Shown here in pieces: positions 1 to 8,836 of a stretch of DNA of 64,000 nt (the first letter of the stretch is position 1; each line of letters starts with the position of its first letter). This stretch comes from Clostridium_AD sp937920395 (GTDB lineage: Bacteria > Bacillota > Clostridia > Clostridiales > Clostridiaceae): positions 29,134-93,133 of the forward strand of contig DAVZGP010000008.1 in NCBI GenBank assembly GCA_052274345.1, read 5' to 3'. A program made the translations under genes and the position numbers. The notes beneath the pieces were generated by a model. It was not told where the DNA came from, ran no database searches, and saw only the letters and a list, made by a program, of their open reading frames with translations.

Positions 1-427
1 TTAATAAAGGTGTTATATTACTGCTATTAATATCAAGCCTAGCATCATTACAGTATAGTATTTTTGATAAATCAGAAGTGTTATTTGTTACTATATCTTG
101 CTCAAATCTTGTTGCAATCTTCCTAGGATTAAATAAAGAATTACCAACTTGAATTATAACAATTATTGCTACTATCAAAACTGAAACAGTTGCTATTAGT
201 ATTTTGGATCTTTTGCTTAATTTATTATTAGGTGTAGTATTATCTAACGTAACATTCTCTTCATTTTGTGGATGATATTCTTCGATTGGCTGAGTTTCTT
301 TTATTGAATTAGCTTCCGCTTCCTGCTTAGTTTCATTCATAGACTCACCTTTCAAATCATTTCCACAAGATGTACAAAATGTTTGTTCATCTTTAACTTC
401 ATTGCCACATTTAGTACAAAATTTCAT
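1..427 (-). CDS. TcaA/YvbJ-like zinc-ribbon membrane protein, N-terminal part
   Basis: The gene runs off the left edge, so only the first 142 codons are visible. It starts at ATG 427 behind a GGGGGG-type ribosome binding site. The protein opens with a zinc ribbon (Cys pairs at about residues 4/7 and 18/21), then an acidic, Gln/Asn-rich linker, then one membrane segment near residues 76-96 and the start of an extracytoplasmic domain. It is a clear paralogue of the gene at 1555-3021: the ribbon, the membrane segment and the following TRFEQDIVTNNTSDL stretch all match. It lies 24 bp downstream of the zinc-ribbon gene at 452-1345 and is probably cotranscribed with it. TcaA/YvbJ-type proteins are envelope proteins of poorly known role, so a specific function is not claimed. 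Confidence 0.8.
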   Translation of the reverse strand, partial: MKFCTKCGNEVKDEQTFCTSCGNDLKGESMNETKQEAEANSIKETQPIEEYHPQNEENVTLDNTTPNNKLSKRSKILIATVSVLIVAIIVIIQVGNSLFNPRKIATRFEQDIVTNNTSDLSKILYCNDARLDINSSNITPLL

Positions 428-451
428 TTAAATCCCCCCGTTTTTATATAA

Positions 452-1345
452 TTAGTTTATTAAACTACCATATTTATATACTATTGCTTTAACTACATCC
501 ACCATATAGTAAGAGAATGCTAGAATAAGTACTGCTAAAGAAATAACACCCGCTATTGAAATGATTAAAACGCATAGGTTAGCTCCTATACTAAAACTTT
601 CTCTAATTATAATAGCTAAGGTTGCAATTGAAATAAATACTCCTAAAATAACAAAAATAATTCCAAAATTCAATGAAAAATATGAGAATATAATTGAAAT
701 AATTTCGCAAGATAAAATAGGTAACGTTGAGATTAGTACTGCCTTAAAAACTATGAATGGAGTACATTTTACTTTTGCAAAAAAACTTATTCCTAAATAT
801 ATGCAAATAAATAAAACAATTAATCCTACTAAATATAATTCACAATTTCCAATAAATATTTTGCCATACGGTATAGTATTCATATATTTAAATTTATCAA
901 TAGCATTGTTTACAGAGTCTACGGTACTAGAATCAATATTATATGATGACGAGTTTTCACCAACTAAAGCTGCTAATGAAGACAAGTTTCTATAAAAATT
1001 CGTAAAAATTGTTGATACACTACTAATAATTTGATTAACCCTCCAAATCCCTAGTATACCTTGCAGACATGTTAAAATAATCATAATAATTATGGCTGGT
1101 GTTTTCTGTGTTTTAGTTACAAATTCTTTACCACCAGAAACTGGATTTATTACTGAGTTTTTTAAAATGTTTATTATTTCAGAAACGTTAATTTGATTTG
1201 TTACTGATTTAACATGTTCGAAAGTTTGGTCCATTCTTTCTTTGTTGTGGTTTTCATTTGAATTTTGATTTACCTTTGTGCCACAATTTGGGCAAAACTC
1301 TCCATTGCTCTCAATCTTAGAACCACATTTACTACAATATGTCAT
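452..1345 (-). CDS. zinc-ribbon multi-pass membrane protein
   Basis: This 297-residue protein has an N-terminal zinc ribbon (CSKCG near residue 4 and CPNCG near residue 18), a hydrophilic Asn-rich linker, and about five hydrophobic segments from residue 83 to the C-terminus. The start ATG at 1345 follows a GGGGGAG ribosome binding site. It heads a minus-strand pair with the TcaA-like fragment at 1-427 and is divergent from the TcaA-like gene at 1555-3021, so three zinc-ribbon membrane proteins are clustered. I do not recognise a family with a defined activity. A membrane-sensing or envelope role is inference from architecture only. The divergent spacer at 1346-1554 presumably holds both promoters. 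Confidence 0.75.
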   Translation of the reverse strand: MTYCSKCGSKIESNGEFCPNCGTKVNQNSNENHNKERMDQTFEHVKSVTNQINVSEIINILKNSVINPVSGGKEFVTKTQKTPAIIIMIILTCLQGILGIWRVNQIISSVSTIFTNFYRNLSSLAALVGENSSSYNIDSSTVDSVNNAIDKFKYMNTIPYGKIFIGNCELYLVGLIVLFICIYLGISFFAKVKCTPFIVFKAVLISTLPILSCEIISIIFSYFSLNFGIIFVILGVFISIATLAIIIRESFSIGANLCVLIISIAGVISLAVLILAFSYYMVDVVKAIVYKYGSLIN

Positions 1346-1554
1346 AATACTCCCCCTTGAATAACTAAAATAATTATTACCGTTACCTAATGTACTTCGT
1401 TATAAATTGCATTTGCTTTATAGTCTATTAAATATTCTATGCTTTTCCTTAAGTAATAGTCATATATGGTATAGTATATTAGTGTAGATATATTTCATTC
1501 TTTGCAATAACAACACTAATATTTAACAAATAATATAATATCGGGGGACTTAAA

Positions 1555-3021
1555 TTGAAATTTTGTACTAAATGTGGAAAAGAAGTTATAGAAGGAACAC
1601 AATTTTGTACTAGCTGTGGAAACGACTTAAGAATAGAATCCACTGACCAATCCAAAACAGAATCTAAAGTGGATTTAGATACTACAAAACCTGATCTTGA
1701 TTACGATATAACTTCAGGTACTCCTGAAACAAAATCAGATCACGACATAAACTTAGTTACTAATGAACCTAATGACAATATTTCAGGCCATTTAATATTG
1801 TCAAAGAAAAGCAAAATAGTCATGGCAGTATTAGCAATGTTACTAGTATTATTAATTGCTACTATTAAAGTAGGTAATTCTTTATCCGATCCGAGTAAAC
1901 TTGTAACAAGATTTCAGCAAGACGTAGAAACAAACAACACTTCTGATTTGGAAAATATACTATGCTCGAGCGACACTAGACTTATTGTAGATAGCAAGAG
2001 CATTTCACCTTTATTATCATATTTTAAAAGTAAACCTACATATTTAACGCAGGTTATGCAGGATTTAAAAGATGATTCTACTAACCCTAAGGATATTAGT
2101 AGCCTTAACACAAAGTCCAATAATACACTAACTTTAGCACGAAACGGAAAAAGTTTTTTCATTTTTCCCAAATATAAAATAAATGTTAAACCATCCTTTA
2201 TTGACATAACAACTACAGTTAAAAATGTCTCTTTTTCAATTAATAATACTGTAATAGGAAAAAGTGAAACGGACAACTCCACAAAAGAATTTGGACCATA
2301 CATGCCTGGTACTTATTCAATCTTAGCTAACTACAAAAATAAGTATGTCACTTTAAGCAAACCTTACTTAGTTGATCTTATAGAAACAAATGGATTTGCA
2401 AACATAAGTATATTTGATGATATGAGTTATATAAATATAACTTCTGATAAGCCTGATGCTAACATTTTTGTTAACGGAAAAAATGTAAATGTGAAGGTCG
2501 CAGATGCTAGCCATTTTGGCCCTATAGATAGCTCATCAAAAATATACGCAACATGTAAAGTTGATGGCAAAACACTTACAAGTGATGAATACTTAGCTAC
2601 AAATGACGATAAAAATGCTTTTTTAAGTTTTGAGAGTGCCAGTAATACAATAACTAATATTCACTCACAGCTGGACAATCTTTTATACTACTACGCCTCT
2701 TCTATTGCACAGGCTATCAATAATGGCACACCTTCATTAATTGATACTTACGTAGCTTATGGAAGCTCATTATATAATACGCAACAATCATATATACAAA
2801 AAACCTATGATGCTGGAATAAAAGAAACTTATAATGATTCTAAAATTATAGATTACAATATTAATGATGATAATACATCAGGAACCATAACCTCTTCAGA
2901 ATCTTATACCATAGTTCATGCTGATGGTAGTGAAACTCCTAACACCTCAAGCTACATTTACGGTTTTAAACAAGATGCTTCTACCGGATACCAACTTACA
3001 AGTATAAGTAAGGCAAAATAA
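1555..3021 (+). CDS. TcaA/YvbJ-like zinc-ribbon envelope protein
   Basis: This 488-residue protein has a zinc ribbon (CTKCG near residue 4 and CTSCGN near 18), an Asp/Thr-rich linker, a single membrane segment at about 86-105, and a long extracytoplasmic region. That region holds two beta-rich TcaA-like domains, about residues 112-360, and a C-terminal NTF2-like domain, about 370-488. The order matches Staphylococcus TcaA and Bacillus YvbJ, which are linked to cell-envelope and glycopeptide responses. The start is TTG 1555, placed by GGGGGACTTAAA just upstream and by alignment with the paralogue, which has ATG at the same point. It appears monocistronic; the next gene on the strand is 98 bp away. 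Confidence 0.82.
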   Translation: MKFCTKCGKEVIEGTQFCTSCGNDLRIESTDQSKTESKVDLDTTKPDLDYDITSGTPETKSDHDINLVTNEPNDNISGHLILSKKSKIVMAVLAMLLVLLIATIKVGNSLSDPSKLVTRFQQDVETNNTSDLENILCSSDTRLIVDSKSISPLLSYFKSKPTYLTQVMQDLKDDSTNPKDISSLNTKSNNTLTLARNGKSFFIFPKYKINVKPSFIDITTTVKNVSFSINNTVIGKSETDNSTKEFGPYMPGTYSILANYKNKYVTLSKPYLVDLIETNGFANISIFDDMSYINITSDKPDANIFVNGKNVNVKVADASHFGPIDSSSKIYATCKVDGKTLTSDEYLATNDDKNAFLSFESASNTITNIHSQLDNLLYYYASSIAQAINNGTPSLIDTYVAYGSSLYNTQQSYIQKTYDAGIKETYNDSKIIDYNINDDNTSGTITSSESYTIVHADGSETPNTSSYIYGFKQDASTGYQLTSISKAK

Positions 3022-3119
3022 ATAGGATTTCATTCTAATTTACCATTTACTAACTTAGTAACCTTATATGATAAGGCTTCATATATTAATATAGTAAAAA
3101 TGTTTGAAGGGAGCCCTTT

Positions 3120-3824
3120 ATGTTTTACTGTCCAAAAAATTATATTGATCCTTATTCTTTTTATAGAGATAACCTTATTTATAATGAAAACTCTCTGTAT
3201 AGGGTTGCAACCATGAATTCATATATCAGAGTTCTTCATGCTTCACCTAACTCTCCAGCTGTTGATGTATATATTAATGATATATTAAAGTTTAAAAATC
3301 TTACGTATAGTACTTTTACAAATTATGTAGAAGTTATGACTGGTAATTACAATATAAAATTATATCCTGCTGGAACCAAAACCATTCCTGTACTTAATAA
3401 AAATGTTTTTATCCCACCGGGAAAAATTTATACAGTTGCAGCTATTGGTACATTACCAAACATTGATTTATTATTAGTATTAGAACCTAAAGTTAATAAT
3501 CCTTCTGATAACGCTTATATTAAATTTACACACTTATCACCTAATGCAGGTGCCGTGGATGTAACACTCCCAAACGGTAAAATTCTTTTTAAAAACGTTG
3601 CTTATAAAGAATCTACTGATTATATGCAAGTTCCTCCTGGAACTTATACATTTGAAGTTAGACCTACTGGTACTAAGAAAACAGTTTTATATATTCCAAA
3701 TGTAAGATTAAAACCTCAACGATTTTATACTGTATACGCTATAGGTCTCGCAGGTGGTCACCCAGGCCTTCAAGCTTTAATTCCACTAGATGGTAGTTCT
3801 TATTTAGATTTTAGAGAAGACTAA
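3120..3824 (+). CDS. DUF4397 domain protein
   Basis: This 234-residue protein contains two copies of a DUF4397-type beta repeat. The first spans about residues 35-120 (YIRVLHASPNSPAVDVYIND) and the second about 128-215 (YIKFTHLSPNAGAVDVTLPN). Each copy carries the YxRxxHxSPxAxxVDV signature and a PPGxxYTV-like strand. No signal peptide or membrane segment is visible; the N-terminus is Tyr/Asn-rich (about 35 residues) and resembles those of spore-surface proteins. The start ATG 3120 follows GAAGGGAG. It is followed at once by a strong hairpin terminator. DUF4397 proteins are usually extracellular or cell-surface; here the export route is unclear, and a spore-coat role is only a guess. Confidence 0.85.
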   Translation: MFYCPKNYIDPYSFYRDNLIYNENSLYRVATMNSYIRVLHASPNSPAVDVYINDILKFKNLTYSTFTNYVEVMTGNYNIKLYPAGTKTIPVLNKNVFIPPGKIYTVAAIGTLPNIDLLLVLEPKVNNPSDNAYIKFTHLSPNAGAVDVTLPNGKILFKNVAYKESTDYMQVPPGTYTFEVRPTGTKKTVLYIPNVRLKPQRFYTVYAIGLAGGHPGLQALIPLDGSSYLDFRED

Positions 3825-3826
3825 TT

Positions 3827-3862
3827 AAAAAGCTACAGGTCCGAATTCACCTGTAGCTTTTT
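3827..3862. terminator. bidirectional intrinsic terminator
   Basis: A perfect stem (AAAAGCTACAGGT paired with ACCTGTAGCTTTT) with an eight-base loop is flanked by A and T runs on either side. It sits between the convergent DUF4397 gene and the padR-like gene, so it can stop transcription from both. Confidence 0.85.
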
Positions 3863-3875
3863 AGCTTTTTAATAT

Positions 3876-4358
3876 TTAATTATATAAATCACTATAAATT
3901 ATCTTAAATACTTCTAGAGCTTGCTCAATCTTATCACGCAGTAAGTATTTCTTATTTTTTAATTCTAATATACCAAGCTCTGTAATTTTGTAAATTTTCT
4001 GAGCTTTTTTAGATTCGTTCCACTCTCCAACCACAAATTTTTCTTTTTCTAGTTTTTTCAATAAAGGGTATATTCCGCCTGTACTAGGAATCCAATGACC
4101 ATTTGTTCTCTCGCCTATTTTATGAGATATATCATTACCATTTGTTTCACCGAGACTTAGAGTATACAAAACATATAACGGTAATAATCCTTTTGTGAAT
4201 ACTTGACCCACTGCTTCTTTTTCTTTTTTAACTTTTCGAAGCTCCAAAAGTTTTTTCTTGTATTCAATGTATAATCTCTTTTCCTCGGCTTTAATGTCTA
4301 TCTCATTTTCTTTACTTACTTCATTAGTAGGCTTTTTATCTAAGGTTCCTCTATGCAA
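3876..4358 (-). CDS. PadR-family transcriptional regulator
   Basis: This 160-residue protein has a charged N-terminal helix (residues 1-50, Lys/Glu-rich and coiled-coil-like), then a PadR winged-helix domain (about 52-135). The domain shows the LPLYVLYTLSLGETNGNDIS helix and the GGIYPLLKKLEKE recognition helix typical of PadR. The C-terminal helix (about 140-160) probably dimerises. The reading frame begins at TTG 4358 and overlaps the end of degV by 19 bp, which suggests translational coupling; a later internal start cannot be excluded. PadR regulators often control exporters or stress genes. Here the only linked gene is degV, so the target is unknown. Confidence 0.85.
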   Translation of the reverse strand: MHRGTLDKKPTNEVSKENEIDIKAEEKRLYIEYKKKLLELRKVKKEKEAVGQVFTKGLLPLYVLYTLSLGETNGNDISHKIGERTNGHWIPSTGGIYPLLKKLEKEKFVVGEWNESKKAQKIYKITELGILELKNKKYLLRDKIEQALEVFKIIYSDLYN

Positions 4359-5188
4359 ACCATTCCTACCAAACCTGGTCCACTATGAACACCTGATACA
4401 GGACTTATATATCCTCCAAATTCTATGGAAATAACATTTGGATGTTTTCCTATTTTCTCCATTACTTGTTTTGTCTCATCCATCGCATCACCATGCAACA
4501 TATAGACCCTACATTTCTTCTTATCCAAAATGTTATTTGTTAGTTCTATAAGTTTATTGAGAGATTGTTTTCTACCACGTACCTTTTCGACAGTACAATA
4601 CTTACCATCCTCATCAAAAGAAATTATAGGTTTAATGTTTAAAAGCTCAGCTATTGTTCCTGAAACTTTCCCTATTCTTCCACCTTTTTTTAAATACTCT
4701 AAAGTACCCACTACAAAATATAGATGAATTCTTTCTTTAATAGACGGAATAGCATTAACTACTTCCTCAAAGCTCTTGCCTTCTTGTATAAGCTTTCCAC
4801 ATTCTGTAACTATTAATCCCTCACCAAGTGCTATTGATTGTGAATCACATACGTGAGTTATAATTCCTGGATGATTCTCACTTGTAAGTTTCATCGCGTT
4901 ATATATACCAGATAACCCTGTAGATAAAGTTATTGCTACAGCATGGGTGTAACCCTCTTCTTCTAATCTTAGGAATAGTTCCTCCATATCCTTCATTGAT
5001 GGTAATGAAGATGTAGGTACTTCTATCTTCATGTTATCATAAACTTCCTGCGGCGATATATCTACATTATCTAAATACTCTCTATCAGAATAGATAATCC
5101 TAAAGGGTAATACATTAATACTGTATTTCTGTGTTACGTCACTTCTTAAATCGCTTGTAGTGTCTGTTATAAGCGCTATCTTATCCAA
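4340..5188 (-). CDS. DegV family fatty-acid-binding protein
   Basis: The protein has about 282 residues, the usual DegV length. It opens with IALITDTTSDLR and contains the ATSSLPS-type loop (VPTSSLPS), ALGEG, the GGRIGKVSG segment and IKPIISFDEDG, all typical of the two-domain DegV fold. Family members bind acyl chains, and in Firmicutes the related FakB proteins deliver fatty acids to the FakA kinase; no fakA is present nearby. The start is placed at TTG 5188 because GGAGGGG lies six bases upstream. The longer open frame upstream has no ribosome binding site and adds unrelated residues. It is cotranscribed with the overlapping padR-like gene. Confidence 0.9.
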   Translation of the reverse strand: MDKIALITDTTSDLRSDVTQKYSINVLPFRIIYSDREYLDNVDISPQEVYDNMKIEVPTSSLPSMKDMEELFLRLEEEGYTHAVAITLSTGLSGIYNAMKLTSENHPGIITHVCDSQSIALGEGLIVTECGKLIQEGKSFEEVVNAIPSIKERIHLYFVVGTLEYLKKGGRIGKVSGTIAELLNIKPIISFDEDGKYCTVEKVRGRKQSLNKLIELTNNILDKKKCRVYMLHGDAMDETKQVMEKIGKHPNVISIEFGGYISPVSGVHSGPGLVGMVCIEEP

Positions 5189-5343
5189 ATTAACCCCTCC
5201 TACATTAAATATTATCATCATTATATCACTATAATATATGTGTATCAATACTGATACATATGTATTCATTTATATATTAATTTATCCAATAAATATAAAT
5301 ATATACAATCATGCATAGAAAATATCGTGAGAGAGTTATTATT

Positions 5344-5405
5344 GGGGACGGTTAACAACTAATTGCTTTAAATAATTGAAAATAGTGGGGACGGTTAACA
5401 ACTAA
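5344..5405 (+). repeat. RAYT-linked 19-bp repeat, tandem pair
   Basis: Two exact copies of GGGGACGGTTAACAACTAA at 5344-5362 and 5387-5405, same orientation, 43 bp apart start to start. They lie downstream of cbiJ, at the end of the main cobalamin operon. A degenerate fragment (GTTAACCG) follows at about 5421. Confidence 0.9.
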
Positions 5406-5481
5406 ATGGTATTTATAATAGTTAACCGCATGTTTAATAATAAATATCTTTAATTTTATTACTAGTACAAGTCGTATTATC

Positions 5482-6264
5482 TCACTCAGGTACTTTCATT
5501 AAACCAGAAATATATTTTACAACTTCTATCTCACTATAAAATACCTTTGAATATTCCATAGGTTTCCTTCCAATTACAAATGCCATTATGTTATTATCTA
5601 TAGCAGCTTTTATTTTATCATATGTTCCACCTTGGACTCCACTATCCTTCATAAGTATCGCTTTAGCCCTGTATTCTTTAATAAATCCACAATTAAGTTC
5701 ATATCCTATAGGCCCCTTCATTGCCACTATATCATCAACTTTTACACCTAAATCTAATATTTCCACTAAAACTTTAACCGATGGTAGAACCCTATGTATC
5801 ACTCTGTTTTTTAAATTAAAGTCTAAAATCTTAACTATATTTCTGCTACCAGTAGTATTAAGAATAGTTCCATCTATTTTTTTAAGATGTTCATAAAGGC
5901 TCTCATAATTTTCCACCACAACTACATTTTTATTATCCTTAAATTTTTTAAGAACTGGAGGCCTCTCATATCTAACATATTGCACTCCGCAGACTTTACA
6001 GGCTTCGATTGCATTTTCTGTAATCTCTAGCGCATAAGGATGAGATGCATCAATTAAAATTTTTATGTCATTTTCTTTTATAACCTTTATAAGTCCAACT
6101 AAATCTAATGGTTTCTCATTAAACACCTTATATTTATAATCCTTCAAAAGCTCTGCACCATATGCAGTAGCTGTTGATATAAAAATATCCTCTGTAAAAT
6201 TATTTAACCCTGAAAGAATATTTTTTCCTTCTGAAGTACCTACAATTAAACCTATCATCATCAT
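5482..6264 (-). CDS. cbiJ: cobalt-precorrin-6A reductase
   Basis: CbiJ/CobK reduces the macrocycle of (cobalt-)precorrin-6A with NAD(P)H. The 260-residue protein shows the N-terminal GLIVGTSEGKNI nucleotide loop, the DASHPYALEIT motif near residue 72, VRYERPP near 96, the TTGSRN motif near 136 and the GVQGGTYDKIKAA segment near 211, all family marks. Three ATG codons stand in a row at the start. The AGGAGTGA ribosome binding site favours the second or third, so the true N-terminus may be one or two residues shorter. It is the last gene of the ten-gene cobalamin operon. A spacer of about 250 bp with three repeat copies separates it from cbiH. Confidence 0.93.
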   Translation of the reverse strand: MMMIGLIVGTSEGKNILSGLNNFTEDIFISTATAYGAELLKDYKYKVFNEKPLDLVGLIKVIKENDIKILIDASHPYALEITENAIEACKVCGVQYVRYERPPVLKKFKDNKNVVVVENYESLYEHLKKIDGTILNTTGSRNIVKILDFNLKNRVIHRVLPSVKVLVEILDLGVKVDDIVAMKGPIGYELNCGFIKEYRAKAILMKDSGVQGGTYDKIKAAIDNNIMAFVIGRKPMEYSKVFYSEIEVVKYISGLMKVPE

Positions 6265-6331
6265 TCACTCCTGTCCACCTTAATAATGTTCCTGGGAAAA
6301 TAGTTGGTTGTGAAATAAAAGAGAAAATGAT

Positions 6332-6350
6332 GGGGACGGTTAACAACTAA
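6332..6350 (+). repeat. RAYT-linked 19-bp repeat
   Basis: An exact copy of GGGGACGGTTAACAACTAA in the cbiH-cbiJ spacer, in the opposite sense to the operon. Confidence 0.9.
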
Positions 6351-6409
6351 AGAATATTTATGATACCTAAAAACACGATAAAACAGTTGATTGAATCACG
6401 ATTAAAAGC

Positions 6410-6475
6410 GGGGACAGTTAATAACTTTCCCCTGTTTTTATTATGATAAAAGTCTATTAGTTGCTAACTGTCCCT
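6410..6475. repeat. RAYT-linked repeats, inverted pair
   Basis: A degenerate plus-sense copy (GGGGACAGTTAATAACTT, 6410-6427) faces a degenerate minus-sense copy (TTAGTTGCTAACTGTCCCT, 6457-6475) across 29 bp. The pair can fold into a long hairpin in the mRNA between cbiH and cbiJ, as inverted REP pairs do. Confidence 0.8.
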
Positions 6476-6515
6476 CAATCTTCCCTCGACTTCACCCCCA
6501 CCCTTTTGCGTTATT

Positions 6516-7232
6516 CTAAACTTTATATCCTCTTGGTGTTATAAATTTACCATCTTTTACGTAACTTTGGCTGTTACCAATTATAACAATTGACATCATG
6601 TCAACTATATTCTCGTCAAAAGTGTCTAGTGTTGATATACTTACTTCTTGTCCCTCTCTAAGCGCATTTTTAACTACAGCTATTGGAGTGTTTCCATCTC
6701 TGTACATTTTTATTATGTTTATACATTCTCTTAAATAATGAGGTCTGCCCTTACTTTTAGGATTATATAATGATATAACAAAATCACCTTCTGCGGCTAA
6801 ATTTACTCTTTGTTGAATTAATTCATAAGGAGTCATTAGATCACTTAAACTTATGTTGCAGTTATCATGCATTAACGGTGCACCAAGTACTGATGCAGCA
6901 GCAGATGATGCAGTAACCCCTGGAATAATTTCAACTTCCTCATCAAGCCTAAGCTGAAGAATTAGTCCTGCCATTCCATAAATCCCAGAATCTCCGGTAC
7001 TTACTACGCTGACTATCTTGTCATGACTAAGCTCTAATGCTTTTTTGCATCTCTCTTCCTCCCCCTTCATGCCTGTTGAAAATATTTCTTTGCCAGCAAG
7101 TAATGGTTTTATCATATCTATATATTTATTATAACCTACAACTATATCACTTTCTTTAATAGCGTCCATTGCTCGTATTGTCATATGCGAAAGTCCGCCC
7201 GGTCCTATTCCAATTACATATAATTTCCCCAA
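6516..7232 (-). CDS. cbiH: cobalt-precorrin-3 C17-methyltransferase
   Basis: CbiH (CobJ family) methylates C17 and drives ring contraction in the early-cobalt pathway. The 238-residue protein has the tetrapyrrole methylase fold: VIGIGPGGLSHMTIRA at the start, VVSTGDSGIYGMAG near residue 75, IIPGVTASSAAASVLGAPL near 100, the CNISLSDLMTPYELI stretch specific to CbiH near 125, and ISLYNPKSKGRP near 152. It starts at TTG 7232 behind GGAGAAG. The gene lies 20 bp beyond cbiF in the operon. It is not fused to CbiG, which is encoded separately at 24307-25296. Confidence 0.95.
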   Translation of the reverse strand: MGKLYVIGIGPGGLSHMTIRAMDAIKESDIVVGYNKYIDMIKPLLAGKEIFSTGMKGEEERCKKALELSHDKIVSVVSTGDSGIYGMAGLILQLRLDEEVEIIPGVTASSAAASVLGAPLMHDNCNISLSDLMTPYELIQQRVNLAAEGDFVISLYNPKSKGRPHYLRECINIIKMYRDGNTPIAVVKNALREGQEVSISTLDTFDENIVDMMSIVIIGNSQSYVKDGKFITPRGYKV

Positions 7233-7252
7233 TTTAACTTCTCCTTCACTAT

Positions 7253-8005
7253 CTATTTTTTTCCTTCACGAAACATATGTGTAAAGGTCTTATCATACAA
7301 AAGACTCTTCTCATATTCACAATCTATGAAATCGCCCACAAGAATTTGAGCACACTTTGTTATTTTAGCTTCCTTAACTTTCTCTGCTATATCATCTAAA
7401 GTTCCAATAATAGCCCTTTCATCCGCCCATGTAGCTCTCTCAATAACTGCTATTGGAACGTTTCTACCGTAACCTGCCTTAAGTTTTGCAACAACTTTAT
7501 CAATCATACTTATAGATAAGAAAATGGCCATCGATGCACCAATTGATGCAAGTTTTTCTAGATCTTCAGTCTCTGGCACTGGAGTTCTGCCCTCAACTCT
7601 TGTAAGTATAAGCGTTTGGGTTACACTTGGTAGCGTAAATTCTTTTTTGATAACAGCCGCCGCAGCCGAGAAGGAACTTACCCCTGGGACAATAGAATAA
7701 TCTATATTCAACTTATCTAACTCATCCATCTGTTCTTTTATTGCTCCATATATAGCTGGGTCGCCAGTATGAAGTCTTACCACATTTTTATTCTCATTAT
7801 GTGCTTTTTTCATAACCTCAATAACATCCTCAAGAGTCATTGAAGCAGAATTATGAACTACAACATCTTTTTTACAAAATGTGATATGCTCAGCACTTAC
7901 AAGTGACCCCGCATAAATAACCACATCTGTCTCAGATAATATATTTCTTCCCTTCACTGTAATTAAATCCACATCACCTGGTCCTGCTCCAATAAAATAA
8001 ACCAT
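7253..8005 (-). CDS. cbiF: cobalt-precorrin-4 C11-methyltransferase
   Basis: CbiF (CobM) adds the C11 methyl group from S-adenosylmethionine. About 250 residues; it shows VYFIGAGPGDVDLITVKG, the YAGSLVS motif near residue 33, LHTGDPAIYGAIKEQMDEL near 79, VPGVSSFSAAAAVIKKEFTLP near 103 and LTRVEGRTPVPE near 133, which together separate CbiF from other methylases. ATG 8005 is chosen because AGGTGAAG lies a proper distance upstream; the longer frame would begin at a GTG inside that site. It sits between cbiL and cbiH in the operon. Confidence 0.95.
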   Translation of the reverse strand: MVYFIGAGPGDVDLITVKGRNILSETDVVIYAGSLVSAEHITFCKKDVVVHNSASMTLEDVIEVMKKAHNENKNVVRLHTGDPAIYGAIKEQMDELDKLNIDYSIVPGVSSFSAAAAVIKKEFTLPSVTQTLILTRVEGRTPVPETEDLEKLASIGASMAIFLSISMIDKVVAKLKAGYGRNVPIAVIERATWADERAIIGTLDDIAEKVKEAKITKCAQILVGDFIDCEYEKSLLYDKTFTHMFREGKK

Positions 8006-8035
8006 TAACTTCACCTATCCTTTATTATTGTTGAA

Positions 8036-8054
8036 TTAGTTGTTACCTGTCCCT
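8036..8054 (-). repeat. RAYT-linked 19-bp repeat, degenerate
   Basis: TTAGTTGTTACCTGTCCCT on the plus strand is the reverse complement of the repeat, with changes in the core (GTTACC instead of GTTAAC). It fills the cbiL-cbiF spacer. Confidence 0.75.
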
Positions 8055-8072
8055 ACCTTATTCTGTCTTGAC

Positions 8073-8738
8073 TCACTCTTTTTTCGCGATTATTAAGCTC
8101 ATATATTCTTTATTTTTTAATATATCTTCTCGACATCGAAGGACTTCTTGTCCTTCTCTACCAGCTCTTTTAATATATACATAAGTATAGCCTTTTGATT
8201 CTAGACAATCTAAAACTTTTTCTTCGATTTTATAAACCTTCATAATTACTAGAAATTTTTCATCTTTTATAGTATCAAGCCTAGTTGCTGGAAGTATTAA
8301 AAGCGGTTCATTGCCAATAACTAAATACTCATTGGCAATGCTTGCGCAAGCACAAAATGAAGTTATACCAGGAACCGTCTCAACTTCATATCCACTTTCC
8401 TTTATGTAATTCAATAAATATATATACGTGCTATATACAAATGGATCACCTATTGTTAGAAAGGCCACATCTTTACCAGATTTCAATTTCTCTTCAATAG
8501 ACTTAAATGCTTCATAAATCTTTTCTTCCTGCTCTGCTCCACCCATAGGAAAATGTTTAACCAGCACTTCTGAATCCTTGCTAATATATTCCTCTGCTAT
8601 TTCATGAGCTATACTTTTTCCACCATTCATAGCACTTGGAACTACTATAACATCACATTTACCGATAGTTTTTATTGCCTTTATCGTAAGTAGTTCCTTG
8701 TCTCCAGGTCCTACCCCTACCCCATATAATTTCGCCAT
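8073..8738 (-). CDS. cbiL: cobalt-precorrin-2 C20-methyltransferase
   Basis: CbiL methylates C20 of cobalt-precorrin-2, the first methylation after cobalt insertion by CbiK. The 221-residue protein has the methylase fold: LYGVGVGPGDKELLTIKAI at the start, VLVKHFPMGG near residue 58, FLTIGDPFVYSTYIYLL near 95, and VPGITSFCACASIANEYLVIG near 123, with the KHFPM-type insertion typical of CbiL/CobI. The ATG start follows GGAGGGG. It lies between cbiE and cbiF, with one degenerate repeat copy just after its stop. Confidence 0.95.
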   Translation of the reverse strand: MAKLYGVGVGPGDKELLTIKAIKTIGKCDVIVVPSAMNGGKSIAHEIAEEYISKDSEVLVKHFPMGGAEQEEKIYEAFKSIEEKLKSGKDVAFLTIGDPFVYSTYIYLLNYIKESGYEVETVPGITSFCACASIANEYLVIGNEPLLILPATRLDTIKDEKFLVIMKVYKIEEKVLDCLESKGYTYVYIKRAGREGQEVLRCREDILKNKEYMSLIIAKKE

Positions 8739-8836
8739 TTATACCCCTCCATCTTTAGTAAAATAGTCTCTACCCATGCCCTTTTACTAACACATTAATT
8801 ATAAGTCATTATTTTAATATATTATCATGTAGATAT

